Origin: a virus
Reading direction: 5' to 3' (one strand)
IMG/VR virus record: IMGVR_UViG_3300008110_007268
Span: 1-22,474 of that record
Length of the DNA stretch: 22,474 nt
Part shown: positions 13,467 to 21,522 of the stretch, one piece after another
How the letters are laid out: each line of letters opens with the position of its first letter
How positions within the stretch are numbered: position 1 is the first letter of the stretch
Position numbers and translations under genes: made by a program
The notes under the pieces: generated by a model
Seen by the model: the letters and a program-made list of their open reading frames with translations, nothing else
The model's database searches: none
Told to the model about the DNA's origin: nothing

Positions 13467-14192
13467 TTACACCCCAATCAATTCAGGACTTTTGGACATT
13501 TTTTTTCTATTCCCTTTTTTATGGTCAATGTATGGACTCAGAATAGGACATCTTGCCATTACATGTCTATGATATTTTAAATCTAACTTATCATTTTCAC
13601 CATGCAACTTTTCTGTTCTATTTGGAAAAAATCTAAGAACAACATCAAATACAACAGAATCATTCTGGGTTCGGACAGTATAAACTTTATCCGTGTTATA
13701 CATTTCAATAAAAGCATCAAAAAATTTTTGAACCGTTTCACTTTCGCAATTATACATCACAAATCCAGTTTCTGAATAATAATCCTGCCTCGGATAATAT
13801 GCAAAATCTTTATCTTCGATAAATTCATCAAACCATTTCAAAGGAATGCTTTCACGAAAAACGCAATCAGCATCTATAAAAACTTGCCTTTTCCCAAGAT
13901 TTCTTCCAGCATATTGAGCATATACTTTGTAGCAAAATCTTATAGCATCATATCTATACCCAGGAACTGGTCTATTTTTGTTCCTACTAATGAATTTTAA
14001 TATTTCCGGAGTTTCTTTGAACAAGTTAAAATAAGTTATATTTTTATGTTGTGGATAGATACTAAAATCATCTTCCTCCACATAACAAACCAATGGAACT
14101 TGTTGTTCTGTATTTAAATAACTTTCTATGAATTTATTAGCGTATTCATCAAACAACTCTTTATTAAATGTAGTCAAGAAAAATGTATCCAT
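13467..14192 (-). CDS. GT-A-like glycosyltransferase, paralogue B
   Basis: This 241-aa paralogue of the following gene has DxD as VFIDADCVFRESIPLKW, the shared N-terminal block CYVEEDDFSIYPQHKNITY and the shared C-terminal block CPILSPYIDHKKGNRK. Compared with paralogue A, the variable parts are residues ~70-90 and ~170-200, where acceptor specificity could lie. Both copies are intact, so two related linkages may be made. The start at 14192 is preceded by a GGTG-type weak ribosome-binding site. Confidence 0.75.
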   Translation of the reverse strand: MDTFFLTTFNKELFDEYANKFIESYLNTEQQVPLVCYVEEDDFSIYPQHKNITYFNLFKETPEILKFISRNKNRPVPGYRYDAIRFCYKVYAQYAGRNLGKRQVFIDADCVFRESIPLKWFDEFIEDKDFAYYPRQDYYSETGFVMYNCESETVQKFFDAFIEMYNTDKVYTVRTQNDSVVFDVVLRFFPNRTEKLHGENDKLDLKYHRHVMARCPILSPYIDHKKGNRKKMSKSPELIGV

Positions 14193-14211
14193 AATTTCAC
14201 CAAATCCAATT

Positions 14212-14219
14212 TATTTATT
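14212..14219 (-). promoter_or_regulatory. Possible late promoter (AATAAATA)
   Basis: AATAAATA on the minus strand matches the cyanophage NATAAATA late motif 20 nt upstream of paralogue B and overlaps the end of the GT29-like gene. It is an isolated match in very AT-rich sequence, so it may be chance. Confidence 0.3.
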
Positions 14220-14808
14220 GATAAAGATTCCATCCACGTTCTTTAATCATTCTATTAACAAAATATTCCTCAGATTCAAAATCATGAGGTGACTCAATTC
14301 TATTAACAAAAAGATCTTGTCTTGGAATTTGAGTCTTTGTTTTTTGAAAGTCAAATCCAAATATTTTCAAATTACAATCTATTTTTTTGTAAAGTAAATA
14401 TATTATCACAAACCCCTGAGATGGCATTTTTTTCATCTGAGGTTTATGATCCTCCCATACATCCTTCCAATTAAAAAGATCTCCCTTTATTAAACAAGAT
14501 TCAATTTCATTTTTGCTGTTTCCGCCCTGCAAAACATAATAAAAAAATTTATTTAATTTCAAATAATCGGGCAAAACTTTATCACCAACAAATCTATTAT
14601 TCATCCAAACCACATTAGTCTTTATTCCTTGACTTGTATAATGTATTGGATACCCTCGATTGATTCTCATAACAACATCAGAAGAATCTATGTCTTTTCC
14701 ATATTCTCTGTCTAATAAACTCTGAGCATTTCCAACTAAAGATATTGTTTTTCCTTTCAAATAATCGAATAATTCATAAGCGTCTTCGTGCGTTATTACT
14801 CGTTTCAT
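14215..14808 (-). CDS. GT29 sialyltransferase-like protein
   Basis: This 197-aa protein carries blocks in the order of GT29 sialylmotifs. A motif-L-like segment at ~21-54 (ISLVGNAQSLLDREYGKDID then SSDVVMRINRGYP) matches the VGN...Y-G-x-x-ID-x-x-D-x-V-x-R-x-N pattern. A motif-S-like segment at ~129-154 (PSQGFVIIYLLY ... IFGFDF) and a motif-VS-like PHDFESEEYF (His175, Glu178/180) complete the set. GT29 enzymes take the sugar from a CMP donor, so with kdsB nearby CMP-Kdo is a possible donor. It is short for the family and lacks the eukaryotic membrane anchor. It is divergently placed from the plus-strand island, 35 bp away. Confidence 0.72.
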   Translation of the reverse strand: MKRVITHEDAYELFDYLKGKTISLVGNAQSLLDREYGKDIDSSDVVMRINRGYPIHYTSQGIKTNVVWMNNRFVGDKVLPDYLKLNKFFYYVLQGGNSKNEIESCLIKGDLFNWKDVWEDHKPQMKKMPSQGFVIIYLLYKKIDCNLKIFGFDFQKTKTQIPRQDLFVNRIESPHDFESEEYFVNRMIKERGWNLYQ

Positions 14809-14833
14809 GCTAAACTATATAATCTATGTGTGA

Positions 14834-14841
14834 TATTTATT
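14834..14841 (-). promoter_or_regulatory. Possible late promoter (AATAAATA) for the GT29-like gene and onward
   Basis: AATAAATA on the minus strand lies 26 nt upstream of the GT29-like ATG, the same spacing as the late promoter of the peptidase gene. It sits in a 35-bp gap between divergent genes, where a promoter for the downstream glycan operon is needed. Confidence 0.5.
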
Positions 14842-14843
14842 AA

Positions 14844-15524
14844 ATGATTCCGATATACATTGGGTACGACCCAAGAGAAAGAGCTGCTACTTTATTGTTG
14901 ATAGACTCACTTCACAAATATTCTACCACACCTTTGTCGATAACACTAATCCGAAGAGAGCAACTGAAGGGAATTTTAACTCGACCAAGGGGACCATTAG
15001 ATGCAACAGATTTTTCAATATCCAGATTTTTGACACCATATCTATCCGATTATACTGGATGGTCAATATTCATGGACTGCGATATGTTGTTTAAAGATGA
15101 CATAACGACTTTGTGGGACATGAGAGATTCGACTTATGATGTAATGGTAGTAAAACATCAATACATCCCAAAATCTGAACAAAAATTTGACAGTGAGAAG
15201 CAAACAAAGTATGGGATGAAAAATTGGTAATCTTTAATGATGTTCAATAACTCAAAATGCAAATCACTTTCTTTGGATTATGTAAACAATTCTCCCGGAT
15301 TAGATTTACATCAATTCAAATGGACATCATCTATTGGTGAATTGCCAGTCAGATGGAACTGGTTGGCAGATGAATATGAATACAATGAAGATGTTTCAAA
15401 TATTCACTATACATTAGGCGGTCCATGGTTCCATGATGGAATTGGATCAAACATCAAATCAGACTACGAACAAACTTGGATAGAATATCATGAAGAATGC
15501 ACTAGTTATACCAGTAAGAATTGA
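14844..15524 (+). pseudogene. Glycosyltransferase gene interrupted by a single in-frame TAA
   Basis: Two same-frame ORFs, 14844-15230 (128 aa) and 15237-15524 (95 aa), are halves of one transferase. The first opens IPIYIGYDPRERAA and holds the DxD motif FMDCDMLFKDDI. The second continues MMFNNSKCKSLSLDYVN, then SPGLDLHQFKW, LPVRWNWLADEYEY and HYTLGGPWF, all blocks of one recurrent cyanobacterial/cyanophage transferase family. Only one codon separates the readable parts: TGG TAA TCT TTA ATG ATG, where related proteins (from memory) read Trp-Ser-Ser-x-Met, so TCA to TAA would explain it. No length change is present. Options are a recent loss, a sequencing error, stop read-through, or reinitiation at 15237. 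The end overlaps kdsB by 35 nt. Confidence 0.82.
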
Positions 15525-16194
15525 TAGTTCCAGACTTCCAAGAAAGGCATTATTAGAGATAGAAGGAAAAACACTAATCCAAAGAGTAGTAGATCAGTGT
15601 AAAAAAACAAATCTTCCCACATATGTGGTTACAGATAGTGAAGAAATAGAGCAATCTTTAGATCCCACAAATATAAAAATAATCCTTCAAAAAAAATCAG
15701 CAGAAAGTGGGACGGAAAGAATATCAAACGCCATTCAAAATATAGAAGGTGATTATATTATCAATGTTCAGGGAGACCAACCTTTTATTGAACCAGAATC
15801 AATCATTGAAATGAATGATTTCATAATCAAAAATTCACATCATATGGTTGTCACTCCAATAAAATTATTTTCCGAGAAATATGAAGATCCATCAAAATGC
15901 AAAGTAATTACAGATTTATTTGGTAGAGCAATTTATTTCAGCAGAAGTCCGATTCCATATAATGCAAAAGAGTCTTATGGGCACCTTGGAGTTTATGGAT
16001 ATCAAAGAAAAGTTTTAGAAAATTATAAAAAATTAAAAACTTCCCCACTTGAAAAAGTGGAGAAGTTGGAGCAATTGAGATTTATTGATAATGGAATACC
16101 TATTCAAACATACAAAACAAATTATTCAATCTTCTCTATTGACACTCAAGTAGACTTGATAGATGCTATTGAATATGCGAGAAAATTGATCTAA
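15490..16194 (+). CDS. kdsB: CMP-Kdo synthetase (3-deoxy-manno-octulosonate cytidylyltransferase)
   Basis: The enzyme transfers CMP from CTP to Kdo, giving CMP-Kdo, the donor for Kdo transferases. Over 234 aa the family blocks appear in order: IPVRIDSSRLPRKAL (nucleotide-binding Arg and Lys), VVTDSEEI, SGTERISNAI, INVQGDQPFIEP (metal-binding Asp), YFSRSPIPYN, GHLGVYGYQRKVL and LEKVEKLEQLRFIDNGIPI. All key residues seem intact; the length is slightly below the usual ~250. The ATG at 15490 lies inside the end of the interrupted transferase gene. Its final 69 bp are also the antisense end of kdsA. It is cytoplasmic. Confidence 0.95.
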   Translation: MKNALVIPVRIDSSRLPRKALLEIEGKTLIQRVVDQCKKTNLPTYVVTDSEEIEQSLDPTNIKIILQKKSAESGTERISNAIQNIEGDYIINVQGDQPFIEPESIIEMNDFIIKNSHHMVVTPIKLFSEKYEDPSKCKVITDLFGRAIYFSRSPIPYNAKESYGHLGVYGYQRKVLENYKKLKTSPLEKVEKLEQLRFIDNGIPIQTYKTNYSIFSIDTQVDLIDAIEYARKLI

Positions 16195-16893
16195 TGGTAT
16201 TTGACATTCTTTGTCAGAAAGAGCTTCTGGTGGGTTTGGATGCACTTCCATAAAGAGTGCATCAGCACCCCAGATCATTGCTGATTTGGCTAAAGGTTCA
16301 ACATATTGCCTTTCTCCACCAGTTGTCTCTCCACAACCACCGGGAAGTTGAGTGGAATGAGTGGCATCAAAGCAAACCTTACCGTATTGTTTCATGATTG
16401 GTATTGATCTAAAATCAACTACCAAATTATTATATCCAAATGAGGTTCCTCTTTCACAAAGATAAAAATCAGAACAACCGAAATCTTTTAATTTTTGTGC
16501 AATATTTTTAGTATCATTGGGGGCAAGAAATTGCCCCTTTTTTACGTTCACTAATAAACCAGATTCCGCAGCTGCACGAAGAAGAGGAGTTTGTCTACAA
16601 AGAAATGCAGGTATTTGGAGAGCATCGACATATGGTGAAATTTCATCTACCTGCCAAGTTTCATGGACATCCGTAATAATTTTAAACCCATCTTTCCTCA
16701 TTGAAGAAAAAACTTCTTTTGCATAATCTATTCCATGCCCAATAAAGCTATTTGAGCTGGATCTATTTTCTTTGGCAAAAGAAGTCTTGAAATAATAGTC
16801 AATTTCTTTGGGTATATTGCTACGAATTTCGTTTGCGACTTCATAACAAATTTCTATGCTTTCAAGAGAGCATGGACCGGCAAATAATTTCAT
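16126..16893 (-). CDS. kdsA: Kdo-8-phosphate synthase
   Basis: The enzyme condenses phosphoenolpyruvate with arabinose-5-phosphate to Kdo-8-phosphate. The 255-aa sequence has the family blocks YYFKTSFAKENRSSSNSF, ITDVHETWQ, LQIPAFLCRQTPLL, VNVKKGQFLAP, CERGTSFGYNNLVVDFRS, CFDATHSTQLPGG and FMEVHPNPPEALSD. The N-terminus FAGPCSLES has Cys8 where metal-dependent (Aquifex-type) enzymes have a ligand and the E. coli enzyme has Asn. With the His of DATHS, the Glu of MEVHP and the Asp of ALSD, this indicates the metal-dependent class. It overlaps the GT2 gene by ATGA and kdsB by 69 bp tail to tail. Confidence 0.96.
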   Translation of the reverse strand: MKLFAGPCSLESIEICYEVANEIRSNIPKEIDYYFKTSFAKENRSSSNSFIGHGIDYAKEVFSSMRKDGFKIITDVHETWQVDEISPYVDALQIPAFLCRQTPLLRAAAESGLLVNVKKGQFLAPNDTKNIAQKLKDFGCSDFYLCERGTSFGYNNLVVDFRSIPIMKQYGKVCFDATHSTQLPGGCGETTGGERQYVEPLAKSAMIWGADALFMEVHPNPPEALSDKECQIPLDQFSRIFNSIYQVYLSVNRED

Positions 16894-17615
16894 GCTAAAA
16901 CTCCCATGTGCTTATCTTTGCAATATTCCAACTCCTGATTAAATTTCTTATCATAATCAGATCCATTGGAATATAAAGACGATATCTGCTGATTATGTAT
17001 CCTATTTGTAACTAAATCGTCTTCCAAGTAAATAGGATCGCCGTAAGTCATCTTCATCCTATAATACATTTCACAATCCATCATCATTGTCAGAGATTCA
17101 TCGAATCTTTCAGAAACTTTAGTTCTCTTGAATGCCATACCAGAAGGAGATCCAATTGTATTAACTCCATTTAAAATATTATCATTCCACTCTGGCATCA
17201 AATTCCAATAGAAAGTATTTCCATCATCATTGGTATGATTAGATCCGCACAGCAACCACTCACTATCACTTTCAACTAAGGAATTATAAATTTTTTCAAG
17301 TGCTTCATCATCATAAAAGAAATCATCTTGGAACATAATTTTTACAATTTCTCCAGTGCATAGATCAATTGCAGTATTTGTATTTGCTGGACCATTTCCT
17401 CTATTAATTTCATTTCGGATATGACGTATGTTCATTCCCTTATCATGATAATAATTAACTAAAACTTTAATTTCGTTATCCTTACTATGGTCAGATACGA
17501 TAACTTCATAATCGGTTAAAGTTTGTATTTCAATAGTTCTAAGAAGATCATCAAGAAATTCTTGTCCTCTCCCATAAGATTCCCAAGTGGGAATTGCAAT
17601 CGAAATTTTTGTCAT
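16890..17615 (-). CDS. Glycosyltransferase family 2
   Basis: This 241-aa GT-A transferase opens KISIAIPTWESYGRGQEFLD, a standard GT2 first strand and loop. EVIVSDHSKDNEI and RNEINRGNGPANTNTAI follow, then the DxD equivalent IVKIMFQDDFFYDD. The catalytic-base region DCEMYYRMKMTYGDPIYLED resembles the ED/xRW-type end of the domain. No C-terminal transmembrane helices are seen, so it is soluble or peripheral. The ATG at 17615 is preferred over a TTG at 17627 because it forms an ATGA overlap with the fucosyltransferase stop and has GGA about 8 nt upstream. Donor sugar is unknown. Confidence 0.88.
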   Translation of the reverse strand: MTKISIAIPTWESYGRGQEFLDDLLRTIEIQTLTDYEVIVSDHSKDNEIKVLVNYYHDKGMNIRHIRNEINRGNGPANTNTAIDLCTGEIVKIMFQDDFFYDDEALEKIYNSLVESDSEWLLCGSNHTNDDGNTFYWNLMPEWNDNILNGVNTIGSPSGMAFKRTKVSERFDESLTMMMDCEMYYRMKMTYGDPIYLEDDLVTNRIHNQQISSLYSNGSDYDKKFNQELEYCKDKHMGVLA

Positions 17616-18400
17616 AATTTTTTCCAATCCTTTAAATATAAATCTTTTGTATTATGATCTTTACAATCACCAGAAAACCATGCTTTGGGTGCTATAACGT
17701 TTTTACTATCTGCTAACCAAGCACCCCACCAACTAAACGTACTATTACAAATAATATGATGAGAACAAAGGCTTAGTAAGCAAAGATCGATATATGCATC
17801 ATTAGTTTCGGAAACCATGAATCTATCAGACTCAAATATTTTTTGCTGTATACACCACTCTGGATCATCGGAGAATACCATAACAGTAAGATGATCATCA
17901 AACTCACTTAATGCCTTTTCATAATAAGAATTTGGTTGAACTGGATGATTTGGGTTTGTAAGAAAGTCATTTCTCCTAATATGTATTCCTATTACTTGAT
18001 CATATTCACTCATAACCTCTTTACAAGTATTCAAGATATCATCTTTAAATGTAAAGTCCGTTCTCAATTCACTTTCAATATTCTTAAAGTATTTTTCACT
18101 TTGAAAGAATCCGACATAATTAACATCATGTTCTGGAGGATTTTCAAATAGTTCATCATCAAAATGAAAAAATCTTTCGGTAACAGATGGAAATTCTGTC
18201 ATTGATCGATTGCACTTAATATCAAAACATTCATCAATATTACTAAAAAGTTTTTGATAATAATATTTTCCAAATACACTTTTTGGAGGAATATAAAATG
18301 ACCTGGAATGCTTAATGGACATCGACTTCACAAATGCATATTGAAACATTTGATTTCCAAGATGCCCATTATTGCCAAGATGATTGATTGAAAATGTCAT
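17612..18400 (-). CDS. GT11 alpha-1,2-fucosyltransferase-like protein
   Basis: This 262-aa family-11 transferase shows GHLGNQMFQYAF near the N-terminus (residues ~12-23), the GDP-binding HxRRxD motif as IGIHIRRNDF, VMVFSDDPEWC, and the C-terminal NSTFSWWGAWLA block, all diagnostic for the family. It transfers L-fucose from GDP-fucose, and some members are thought to use GDP-colitose, which matters here because a ColD-like gene is its immediate neighbour. It overlaps colD by ATGA and GT2 by ATGA. Length is near the family norm (~280-300), with no membrane anchor. Confidence 0.93.
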   Translation of the reverse strand: MTFSINHLGNNGHLGNQMFQYAFVKSMSIKHSRSFYIPPKSVFGKYYYQKLFSNIDECFDIKCNRSMTEFPSVTERFFHFDDELFENPPEHDVNYVGFFQSEKYFKNIESELRTDFTFKDDILNTCKEVMSEYDQVIGIHIRRNDFLTNPNHPVQPNSYYEKALSEFDDHLTVMVFSDDPEWCIQQKIFESDRFMVSETNDAYIDLCLLSLCSHHIICNSTFSWWGAWLADSKNVIAPKAWFSGDCKDHNTKDLYLKDWKKL

Positions 18401-19563
18401 AGTTTTCTCAAAATTTTATCTAAAAGATCAATCTCCTTTTCACCGATATATTGATTGTTTCCAAGATAAATTCCGCAATCATGAATTTTATCAACGTTAT
18501 GTTCGGTCTTATCTGATGTAATTGAATAGTGCCTCAAATAAGGTTGTTTTAAACAATTACCGGTAATTACTGGTCTATGTTCAACACCATACACATTACA
18601 AAGATCTTTAAATTGATTTTTTATTTGTTTATCATAAAAAATTAGTGGAAGACAGAAGCTACTAATTCCATCCGGAACTACAGGAACATGAACCTTCTCA
18701 CAATGATTTGAAAGTATTTTTACGAATTTCTTATAATTATCATTCCGTTTATCAATTATTTTATCAAGTCTTTTTAATTGAGATAATCCCAATACGGCAC
18801 ATAGTTCATGATTTCTAAAATTATACCCATCGGTAACAAAAAGAAACTGCCTATCTATATCTGGATATGTCTCATAATAAACATTTGACATATCAGATTC
18901 TCTAGCCATTCCATGACTTCTTTTCAATCTCATAATGTCATATACCGCAGAGTCATTAGTCGAAACCATTCCCCCCTCAATCGTTGACATGTGATGACCG
19001 AAGTAAAAACTAAAAGTTGATCCGAGACTATTAGATCCAACTTTAGATCCATCCGAATTTAAACATCCATGAGATTCGCAAACATCATCAATGAAGAAAG
19101 CACCTGGAAAAATTTCTTTGTATCTTTCAACTGGTGCAGGAAATCCCATTAAATGAGTCGTAAATACTGCTTTAATATCTGGATGTTGCTCAGAAATATA
19201 TCTAAGATTATCTTCATTAAAGGTAAAAGTATTGATGTCTATATCACAAAATATCGGTTGAAGTCCCAATTGGAAAACTGGATTTATATTCGTAACCCAA
19301 GTACAAGCCGATACAACTACTTTATCACCAGCCCTCAGTCCATAAACTTCCTTAATAGCAGAAAGTAATAGATAATTTGCAGTGCTTCCGGAAGAAACAT
19401 AAAGTGAGTACTCAGATCCTATCCAATTTGACCATGCAGCCTCAAATTGCTTAACCTTGGGACCATTGGTAAACCGGTCAGATGTCATGCAAAATTTGGC
19501 CATTTTGACTCTATCCATAAGAGTCATGTTATTGCTCATTAAAGGCCACTTAGACTCTTTCAT
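18397..19563 (-). CDS. colD: ColD-like PLP enzyme: GDP-4-keto-6-deoxymannose 3-dehydratase
   Basis: This 388-aa DegT/DnrJ/EryC1-fold protein is the length I recall for E. coli ColD. Ordinary sugar aminotransferases hold PLP on a Lys in an SFxxxKN motif. Here it reads TFSFYFGHHMSTIEGG, with His190 at the Lys position, the hallmark of 3-dehydratases (ColD and RfbH/E1). Other blocks fit ColD: YVSSGSTANYLLL, FIDDVCESHG (PLP-binding Asp), DGYNFRNHELCAV, VEHRPVITGNCLKQP and GIYLGNNQYI. The Cys set of an RfbH iron-sulfur cluster is not evident and the protein is shorter. ColD removes the 3-OH of the Gmd product using glutamate. gmd and fcl directly upstream supply the pathway. RfbH-like or aminotransferase activity is less likely. 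Confidence 0.85.
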   Translation of the reverse strand: MKESKWPLMSNNMTLMDRVKMAKFCMTSDRFTNGPKVKQFEAAWSNWIGSEYSLYVSSGSTANYLLLSAIKEVYGLRAGDKVVVSACTWVTNINPVFQLGLQPIFCDIDINTFTFNEDNLRYISEQHPDIKAVFTTHLMGFPAPVERYKEIFPGAFFIDDVCESHGCLNSDGSKVGSNSLGSTFSFYFGHHMSTIEGGMVSTNDSAVYDIMRLKRSHGMARESDMSNVYYETYPDIDRQFLFVTDGYNFRNHELCAVLGLSQLKRLDKIIDKRNDNYKKFVKILSNHCEKVHVPVVPDGISSFCLPLIFYDKQIKNQFKDLCNVYGVEHRPVITGNCLKQPYLRHYSITSDKTEHNVDKIHDCGIYLGNNQYIGEKEIDLLDKILRKL

Positions 19564-20494
19564 AATTGCTCCTATTATTCAAAAACCAATCAATAGTAAT
19601 TTTCAATCCATCCTCTAAAGAAGTTTTTGCATTCCATCCAAGAGAATCCATTTTACTTGTATCTAATGCTCTTCTTGGAGTTCCGTTTGGTTTAGAAGAA
19701 TCCCATACTACCTTTCCTTCATATCCAACAATTTTTGCAACCAACTCCGAAAGTTCTTTGATGCTCACTTCCCTTTGTGGTCCAATATTAATAATTTCCG
19801 GATCATCATAATTATTCATCAAGAAAATCAATCCATCAGCCAAATCATCCGAAAAAAGAAATTCCCGTGTTGGACTTCCATCACCGAAACAAACTACTTC
19901 AGGAAGATTATTTTCTTTTGCATTAATAAATTTATTAATAAAACTTGGTATTACATGACATTCGTTAATATTAAAATTATCAAATATTCCATACAAATTA
20001 TTGGGCATTACCGAAACGGTTGACATACCATACTGTTCTGTATATTTTTTGCACATCATATACCCGCTTATTTTTGCAATAGAATAAGCAATATTTGTTG
20101 GCTCTAAAATATCAGTCATTAAATACTCTTCCTTAATAGGAACTGGAGCATGTTTAGGGTAGATGCAAGCAGAACCTAAAAATAAAAGTTTTTTGACACC
20201 GAACAAATATGAAGAATGAATGATGTTACTTTGAATCATCAAATTTTCATAGATGAACTCTGCGGGATAATCTTTATTAAATCCTATTCCTCCGACTTTA
20301 GCAGCAGCAAGGAAAACATATTCCGGTTCTTCTGAGGAGAAGTATCGTTCAGTTTCTTCCTGATTGGTAAAGTCTAAATCATCCCGAGTTCCTTTGATGA
20401 TATTAGTAAATCCATCCTTTTCTAATCTTCTAACAATAGCCGATCCAACAAGTCCATTAGCACCAGCAACTAAAATCCTACTATCAAGTTTCAT
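19550..20494 (-). CDS. fcl: GDP-L-fucose synthase (or ColC-like epimerase/reductase)
   Basis: This 314-aa extended SDR enzyme performs 3,5-epimerisation and NADPH-dependent 4-reduction of GDP-4-keto-6-deoxymannose. Motifs: [10 protein letters not shown] (Rossmann), [33 protein letters not shown], the YxxxK in [36 protein letters not shown] and [17 protein letters not shown]. All are classic Fcl/WcaG. ColC, the colitose synthase, is a relative, so this gene could serve either or both routes. The ATG at 20494, overlapping the gmd stop, is preferred over a TTG at 20512. Its last 14 bp overlap colD. Confidence 0.93.
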   Translation of the reverse strand: MKLDSRILVAGANGLVGSAIVRRLEKDGFTNIIKGTRDDLDFTNQEETERYFSSEEPEYVFLAAAKVGGIGFNKDYPAEFIYENLMIQSNIIHSSYLFGVKKLLFLGSACIYPKHAPVPIKEEYLMTDILEPTNIAYSIAKISGYMMCKKYTEQYGMSTVSVMPNNLYGIFDNFNINECHVIPSFINKFINAKENNLPEVVCFGDGSPTREFLFSDDLADGLIFLMNNYDDPEIINIGPQREVSIKELSELVAKIVGYEGKVVWDSSKPNGTPRRALDTSKMDSLGWNAKTSLEDGLKITIDWFLNNRSNYERV

Positions 20495-21485
20495 TAATAC
20501 ACATTTCCTCAACTAATTGATTAAAAGAAATCTTAGGTTCCCAACCCAGTTTCTGTTTTGCCTTAGTGGCATCACCTAATAAGGTCTCTACTTCAGCAGG
20601 TCGGAAATATTTAGGGTCAACTACAACAACCAAATTTCCACTGTTAATATCGTATCCAACTTCATCAAGACCTTCACCTTCCCATCGAATATCCATTCCA
20701 AAGTAAGGTGCTGCCTTCTCTACAAACTCACGAACTGAATATTGTTTACCAGTGGCAATTACAAAATCATCTGGTTCATTTTGTTGAAGCATCAACCACA
20801 TTGCCTCGACATAATCCTTCGCATGTCCCCAGTCACGAAGAGCATTTAAATTTCCTAACTTGAGAACCGTTTGCCTGCCTTCAGAGATTGCTTTAAGACC
20901 TCTGGTAATCTTACGAGTAACAAATGTCTCACCACGGCGAGGAGATTCATGATTAAAAAGAATCCCCGTGCAAGCATACATTCCATATGCCTCACGATAG
21001 TTTTTAACAATCCAGTATCCATAAATCTTAGCAACTCCATAAGGACTTCTTGGATGAAAAGGAGTTGTTTCTGTCTGAGGAATCTCTTGAACTTTACCAT
21101 AAAGTTCTGAAGTAGATGCCTGATAAATGCGGACATCATTTTCCATCCCAAGAATACGAACTGCTTCAAGAATACGAAGAGTTCCAAGCGAATCAACTTG
21201 CCCAGTATATTCAGGTATTTCAAAAGATACCTTTACATGACTCTGGGCACCAAGATTATAGATCTCAGTAGGCTTAACTTTCTGAATTACCCTTATAAGA
21301 TTGGTAGAATCAGTAAGATCGCCGTAATGGAGATGAATAGAACTATAAATGTGGTCAATACGATGAGTGTTAATAAGGGATGCTCTCCGGATAATCCCAT
21401 GAACCTCATAACCTTTTTCAAGTAGTAGTTCAGCGAGATATGATCCATCTTGTCCCGTGATTCCGGTAATCAATGCTTTTTTCAT
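20484..21485 (-). CDS. gmd: GDP-mannose 4,6-dehydratase
   Basis: The enzyme converts GDP-D-mannose to GDP-4-keto-6-deoxymannose, the branch point for fucose, colitose, rhamnose and perosamine. The 333-aa protein shows [70 protein letters not shown] (Tyr-Lys pair), [17 protein letters not shown] and the C-terminal [18 protein letters not shown] block. It is first of the gmd-fcl-colD-GT11-GT2-kdsA series, all overlapping. It looks somewhat richer in G+C than fcl and colD, so it may have a different origin or expression demand. Its leader is AT-rich with no strong Shine-Dalgarno. Confidence 0.97.
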   Translation of the reverse strand: MKKALITGITGQDGSYLAELLLEKGYEVHGIIRRASLINTHRIDHIYSSIHLHYGDLTDSTNLIRVIQKVKPTEIYNLGAQSHVKVSFEIPEYTGQVDSLGTLRILEAVRILGMENDVRIYQASTSELYGKVQEIPQTETTPFHPRSPYGVAKIYGYWIVKNYREAYGMYACTGILFNHESPRRGETFVTRKITRGLKAISEGRQTVLKLGNLNALRDWGHAKDYVEAMWLMLQQNEPDDFVIATGKQYSVREFVEKAAPYFGMDIRWEGEGLDEVGYDINSGNLVVVVDPKYFRPAEVETLLGDATKAKQKLGWEPKISFNQLVEEMCINET

Positions 21486-21522
21486 TTTTTAATTTATTAA
21501 AATAATTCAAATATATTAAATT

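Noticed and set aside
14818-14823. TATAAT upstream of the interrupted transferase on the plus strand
   Set aside because: No -35-like element is found at a suitable distance, so a plus-strand sigma70 promoter cannot be supported.
18397-19563. Perosamine synthase or ordinary sugar aminotransferase reading of the PLP enzyme
   Set aside because: Those enzymes need the catalytic Lys, and here the position is His within FGHHMSTIEGG.
20494-20512. Longer TTG start for fcl (and similar TTG starts for the HAD and GT2 genes)
   Set aside because: In each case an ATG a few codons later lies at or near the upstream gene's stop, and the extensions add no conserved residues.
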